NCBI GenBank assembly: GCA_937965895.1
Contig: CALCKS010000184.1
Location: forward strand, 1 to 35,628
Length of the DNA stretch: 35,628 nucleotides
Reading direction: 5' to 3'
Source of the DNA: an uncultured Campylobacter sp.
GTDB taxonomy: Bacteria; Campylobacterota; Campylobacteria; Campylobacterales; Campylobacteraceae
The translations under genes were made by a program, and so were the position numbers. Positions 32,794 through 35,628 of this stretch are shown in pieces (positions within the stretch are counted from its first letter, which is position 1; each line of letters opens with the position of its first letter). Below the pieces are notes generated by a model. It was not told where the DNA came from and ran no database searches. It worked only from the letters and a program-made list of their open reading frames with translations.

Positions 32794-32858
32794 GCTTTGC
32801 CGGTTCTCAAAGCGGAGCTTTTGCAAATACGATAGCTAGCGACTTGAGAAAAAAGTAA
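32790..32858 (+). CDS. Tiny coupled ORF, 22 aa
   Basis: MSFAGSQSGAFANTIASDLR then KK and TAA. It has a strong AAAGGAG site nine bases upstream and overlaps the previous stop by four bases, both signs of real translation. It may be the intact start of a gene cut off downstream, or a leader peptide. Not recognised. Confidence 0.3.
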   Translation: MSFAGSQSGAFANTIASDLRKK

Positions 32859-32900
32859 GGTTTTTAGGACACAAAAGTATTGATTCACAATGCCTTTTGG

Positions 32901-33203
32901 TTACAAAACGCTAGGCGTATATCTAACCGTAACTATAATCACGAGTTTCTTGTCTTCATCTATTCTATAGACTATAGTATAGTTTTCTACAAAAAGCTAC
33001 CTATAGCCGGCATTAGCATATCTGCCCATTTTTCTGGTAGCTCCACAGTATGGCATCTCATCCAAGCTAAGTATGGCGATCTCGATCTCGTTTACTAAAT
33101 TTATCGCAGCGGCAGGATTAGATAAATTTGTAGCTATATACTTATATATACCGTCTAATTCCTCGTAGGCCTGAGGTGAAATTTTAACCCTATAACTACT
33201 CAA
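32901..33203 (-). pseudogene. RelE/ParE toxin broken by an amber stop
   Basis: The frame MSSYRVKISPQAYEELDGIY to MGRYANAGYR is a typical RelE/ParE toxin, cut at TAG 32999-32997. Reading through in the same frame gives LFVENYTIVYRIDEDKKLVI, then IVTVRYTPSVL and TAA at 32903-32901, the expected C-terminal strands of the family. A single codon, probably CAG or AAG originally, has become TAG. The toxin is thus inactivated unless suppressed. The antitoxin gene next to it, overlapping by eight bases, is intact. Confidence 0.85.
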
Positions 33204-33459
33204 AATACTTTCCGCGAAGCGATTTTAGGGCATCTTTGGCATCCAGCAGAGATCCTTCATCTTTAATCTTAGCTTCAGACAACGATATGGCGTTATCGAT
33301 ATCTGATATCTTTGTTAAAGACTCGTATGTCTTCATGCTCATAACCACTAGATCGCCGTATCCATTTTTTGTAACAAATATCGGCTCGTCCTTAGCATGA
33401 CAAAGTTGAGAAATTTCATTCGTATTTCTTAAATCTCTTATAGGTATTATATGTGGCAT
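33196..33459 (-). CDS. Phd/YefM-family antitoxin
   Basis: An 87-residue antitoxin of the Phd/YefM type: MPHIIPIRDLRNTNEISQLC, then EPIFVTKNGYGDLVVMSMKTYES, the DNA-binding N-terminal fold of the family, and a helical toxin-binding tail (SEAKIKDEGSLLDAKDALKS). AGGAG precedes the ATG. It is intact although its partner toxin is broken, which fits decay beginning with the toxin. Confidence 0.9.
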   Translation of the reverse strand: MPHIIPIRDLRNTNEISQLCHAKDEPIFVTKNGYGDLVVMSMKTYESLTKISDIDNAISLSEAKIKDEGSLLDAKDALKSLRGKYFE

Positions 33460-33508
33460 GGACTCTCCTTTAATTTAGCATTATTGTAGCATAATTGTAG
33501 GCATATTA

Positions 33509-33607
33509 TTTTGATGGATAAAAGAGTTTAAATCTTTTATCCATCAAAAACAAATTTTAATCCAAAAATATCAAGCCTGGATTAAAAACTTTCAAAGGAA
33601 AGTTTTT
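33509..33607. repeat. Three hairpins in series
   Basis: First, a 17-bp stem at 33509-33525/33533-33549 (TTTTGATGGATAAAAGA, 7-nt loop). Second, TTTTAATCC/GGATTAAAA at 33555-33563/33579-33587. Third, AAAAACTTTC/GAAAGTTTTT at 33584-33593/33598-33607 with an AAAG loop. The second and third share 33584-33587 and are mutually exclusive over those bases. They lie between the antitoxin promoter side and the IS1595 remnant; the first could be a bidirectional terminator. Confidence 0.6.
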
Positions 33608-33622
33608 CTTCTAAGAGAGTGC

Positions 33623-33653
33623 GTCTTATAAGTAGTTAACGAAGCATAGCTAA
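33623..33653 (+). repeat. Short dispersed element, copy 3
   Basis: GTCTTATAAGTAG at 33623-33635 is identical to 33940-33952, and the following AACGAAGCATAGCTAA resembles the rest of that element. It lies just before the IS1595 remnant. Confidence 0.45.
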
Positions 33654-33677
33654 GCACAAGAACTATGATTTTTATCA

Positions 33678-34016
33678 ATGGAAAATAAGTATATAATTCG
33701 TTCACAAATTTCAGAGAATAAATTTAGAGAGATTTTATGGTATTTTTTATCTGATATAGAAGTTATAAAAATAGTAGAATTTACTAAAATTTCAGAAGTT
33801 AGCTTGTGCAAGATCTTTAAGAGAATAAGAATTCTTATAACTACTGAATGTGAGGCCTTGAAAAGTAACGAGCGTAGCGGAGTAGAGTTTAGATATAATA
33901 AGTAAAATTTATATCAGAAACTGTTGAAATTGGCAAGAGGTCTTATAAGTAGCAAGACGAAGTCTCAACTAAAAATCCGATTAAGTTTAATTGAGTCTAA
34001 AAATATATCTTTATAA
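33678..34016 (+). pseudogene. IS1595-family transposase remnant with internal deletion
   Basis: The N-terminal helix-turn-helix part of an IS1595 transposase (ISENKFREILWYFLSDIEVI, then FTKISEVSLCKIFKRIRILI) is joined after RSGVEF directly to the C-terminal end (FRYNK, then NLYQKLLKLA), so about 150 residues including the catalytic DDE core are missing. A TAA at 33903-33905 breaks the joined frame, and a 32-nt addition (the dispersed element) separates KLAR from the final NP. The copy is inactive. The tail matches the other IS1595 remnant at 14.9-15.0 kb. Confidence 0.75.
33940..33974 (+). repeat. Short dispersed element, copy 2
   Basis: A 35-nt stretch from GTCTTATAAGTAGCAAG to CTCAACTAAAA, inserted in the last codons of the IS1595 transposase: the uninterrupted copy at 15.0 kb reads straight across this point. 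Its reverse complement matches 14818-14844 (24/27), and its first 13 nt match 33623-33635. Confidence 0.7.
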
Positions 34017-34390
34017 AAAATCTTTTTTTGAATTTTTTAATTTTAGGTCGTAGAATTTTAAAAAATGGACAAATTTAATGAGAAATTTTTGCGAGTATTG
34101 CATACTCTCAAATTAAATTTAGTGAAAAATCTTTGAGAGTATGTAGTACTTTCAAAATAAAATAGTTATTTAAAAACAAAAAACTTATCATTTTCTGTGT
34201 CTTCATCAGAGCCTGCATATTTTTTCAAGCCCATAGACAGTTCCATTTTGGATCTATTTTTTATGATTCAATTATAGTATAAATTATATTTTTATTCAAA
34301 ATAATAAATAATTACAAGAACCTATAATAAAACCGATTCATCTTGCTTGATTTGGAGACGCTACTTGCTTAGCTTTATGATGAGTGATGG
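34015..34390. repeat. Dispersed repeat, copy 2
   Basis: Aligns in blocks with 13221-13522 (see that entry). The TATAAT-like element on the minus strand is at 34276-34271, followed by AGATCCAAAATGGAACTG and a 26-codon frame MELSMGLKKYAGSDEDTEND. The frame is not kept in copy 1, so coding is doubtful. It directly follows the IS1595 remnant here, whereas copy 1 lies 0.9 kb before the other remnant. A small palindrome GAGTATTGCATACTC occurs within it. Confidence 0.55.
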
Positions 34391-34547
34391 ATTAAACTAG
34401 ATTTTGTACTTTTTGTATATAGTATAGTGACTTTTAAAGCAATAATGGTGTACCCAAAGAATCGTCTTTAAAAATAGCACAAAGCTTTTTAATGTATTTA
34501 TAATTTACTCCTCGTCATAATGCAGGTAAGCAACGCGACCAAACTAA

Positions 34548-34700
34548 ACTGGTGCTATTTTTGATGATTTTATCTTTGTAGATATTGGCATTGAAGGCAG
34601 CTTTGGTATCCAAAATAGCCAAAAATACAGTAACGACTAGAAAGAATACGAAAGCAGTAAAAAAGATATTAATAAATTAAAAATATATTTTAACATATAA
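34548..34700 (+). pseudogene. Decayed coding remnant
   Basis: A frame without start, TGAIFDDFIFVDIGIEGSFG then IQNSQKYSND, TAG at 34638-34640, then KEYESSKKDINKLKI up to TAA at 34700. Coding character is visible on both sides of the stop. No family is recognised. The rest of 34391-34725 shows nothing else apart from a TATAAT at 34696-34701 ahead of the next gene. Confidence 0.3.
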
Positions 34701-34725
34701 TTTTTTTAAAAAGGAGGGCAGAGCG

Positions 34726-34941
34726 ATGCTTAAAAAAATTGTAGTGTGCATGCTCACGATATTTGTTTTGGCTAGCGTAGCTGAAGGCGCGCAAAGAACG
34801 CGAGGCTACATGAAGAAAAACGGAACCTACGTAATGCCGCACTATAAAACCAGAAAAGATGGCACGAGACTAAATAACTATAGTACGAAAGGCAACGTAA
34901 ATCCATATACGGGCAAAAAAGGATATAGAAAGCTGAGATAG
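34726..34941 (+). CDS. Small secreted protein, 71 aa
   Basis: A 71-residue protein with a signal peptide (MLKKIVVCMLTIFVLASVAEGA, cleavage after about residue 22). The mature part carries the widespread small motif GYMKKNGTYVMPHYKTRKDG and NVNPYTGKKGYR, found in short exported proteins of many bacteria and phages whose role is unknown. AAGGAGG precedes the ATG and a TATAAT lies at 34696-34701. It is intact. Confidence 0.8.
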   Translation: MLKKIVVCMLTIFVLASVAEGAQRTRGYMKKNGTYVMPHYKTRKDGTRLNNYSTKGNVNPYTGKKGYRKLR

Positions 34942-35052
34942 TTTAAAATTTAGCTAAAGGTGATTAAAAATACAAATTTAAGCAGGGTTAGTCTCAATTA
35001 AATTAATTCTATAAAAATATATAAAATAATGTAATTTTTTTATATATTTATC

Positions 35053-35081
35053 TTGACAACCAAATTCAAATTTGATATACT
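35053..35081 (+). promoter_or_regulatory. Promoter of IS607 tnpA, leaderless
   Basis: TTGACA (35053-35058) and TATACT (35076-35081) with a 17-nt spacer. The start point, about 7 nt downstream, coincides with the ATG at 35088, and no ribosome site precedes that ATG. The transcript is therefore probably leaderless. Confidence 0.7.
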
Positions 35082-35087
35082 TACCTT

Positions 35088-35628
35088 ATGAATAAACTAC
35101 TATCAATCGGACAGGCAAGTAATGCTCTTGGCGTTACTATTCAAACTCTTAGAAATTGGGATAAAAAGGGCTTGTTAAAGCCTGATGAGCTTACTCGTGG
35201 CGGAGAGCGCAGATATAAACTAGAAACGCTTAAAAATATAAATCGCAATATAGTATTTCGTAACGACAATCTAAAAACAATCGCCTATGCAAGAGTTTCA
35301 TCTCACGATCAAAAAGATGACTTAATCCGTCAAGTTCAAATTTTAGAACTGTATTGTTCTAAACAAGGTTTTGATTATGAGATTATTCAGGATTTAGGTT
35401 CTGGAATGAACTATTACAAAAAAGGTCTAACAAAGCTTTTAAATTTAATATTAGACGGCAAGGTAAAAAGACTTGTTTTAACTCACAAAGATAGATTATT
35501 AAGATTTGGAGCAGAGCTTGTTTTTTCTATTTGCGAAGCTAAAGAGGTTGAAGTGATTATAATAAATAAGGGCGAAGAAAGCGTTAAATTTGAAGAAGAG
35601 TTAGCTAAAGACGTTTTAGAAATCATCA
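35088..35628 (+). CDS. tnpA: IS607-family serine recombinase TnpA (partial, runs off window)
   Basis: The first 180 codons of a serine transposase of the IS607 type. The N-terminal MerR-like helix-turn-helix reads LLSIGQASNALGVTIQTLRN and WDKKGLLKPDE; the catalytic domain follows with IAYARVSSHDQKDDLIRQVQ (the nucleophile serine lies in ARVSS), RLVLTHKDRLLRFGAELVF and IIINKGEES. The frame is open to the end of the window, so the usual downstream tnpB would lie beyond it. It is probably active as far as seen. IS607 elements excise and insert through a circular form without target duplication. Confidence 0.92.
   Translation, partial: MNKLLSIGQASNALGVTIQTLRNWDKKGLLKPDELTRGGERRYKLETLKNINRNIVFRNDNLKTIAYARVSSHDQKDDLIRQVQILELYCSKQGFDYEIIQDLGSGMNYYKKGLTKLLNLILDGKVKRLVLTHKDRLLRFGAELVFSICEAKEVEVIIINKGEESVKFEEELAKDVLEII

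Noticed and set aside
33864..33883. A further copy of a short insertion element (similar to the reverse of 14445-14464)
   Set aside because: Only 16 of 20 positions match, and this part may be native transposase sequence (SNERSGVEF), so it is not evidence for an insertion.
24863..34640. Amber codon reassignment or general suppression, suggested by in-frame TAG at 25409, 32997 and 34638
   Set aside because: TAG is also used as the normal final stop, for example for the ABC ATPase at 21449-21451, and the interrupted genes lie in decaying accessory DNA. Nonsense mutation explains them more simply.

Overview
The window looks like an accessory-rich chromosomal stretch of a Campylobacter species, most like the oral or anaerobic group (C. 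showae, C. rectus, C. concisus). The grounds are the AT-rich composition with frequent aaattt runs, extended -10 promoters of the TGGTAAAAT kind, and the mix of families present. No taxonomic marker gene is in the window, so the species is an inference.

Layout. 1-1984: a short CRISPR array (six 37-nt repeats, the last degenerate) with its leader, followed by a CARF-HEPN protein of the Csx1/Csx2 DxTHG type. No cas1, cas2 or effector genes lie in the window. 2074-10933 (minus): a four-gene restriction operon made of a large helicase, a DUF4391-like protein, a type III methyltransferase (Mod) and a type III restriction subunit (Res). 11.0-16.5 kb: small hypothetical genes, gene fragments, a SLOG-domain protein, a decayed IS1595-family transposase interrupted by short insertions, a PIN toxin-antitoxin pair and the 5' stub of a type IIG-like restriction enzyme.

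16.5-21.45 kb: an intact iron uptake operon (TonB-dependent receptor, binding protein, FecCD permease, ATPase) behind a clear sigma-70 promoter overlapped by a Fur-box-like sequence. 21.8-28.15 kb: a segment bounded by two 44-nt direct repeats that resemble the 3' part of a tRNA-Met. It holds a truncated gene, a ParE-type toxin-antitoxin pair, three related proteins that look like flagellar-export substrates (one split by an amber stop) and a HEPN/Abi-like protein. Directly after the second tRNA-like copy lies a second, decayed copy of the CRISPR terminal repeat together with its trailer.

28.5-32.9 kb: a Mu-like prophage remnant with two different Mu-F head proteins. Each ends in an extra domain; one of these resembles the phage nuclease/toxin domains of the Barnase-EndoU-ColicinE5/D-RelE group. 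Between the convergent halves lies what I consider the best new candidate: a roughly 100-nt minus-strand RNA at 30047-30149 with a TTGACT-17-TATAAT promoter, a tRNA-like four-arm fold with a T-loop-like UUCGAUG, and a 3' U-run. 32.9-35.6 kb: a toxin-antitoxin locus whose toxin is broken by one stop codon, an internally deleted IS1595 copy, a dispersed repeat shared with 13.2 kb, a small secreted protein, and the start of an IS607-family transposase that runs off the window.

Taken together this is a defence and mobile-element island around an iron uptake operon. The CRISPR/Csx protein, the restriction operon, the HEPN protein and three toxin-antitoxin loci are the defence-like parts. IS elements, tRNA-like repeats and prophage remains show how it was assembled and eroded. 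All functions are read from sequence motifs without database searches.
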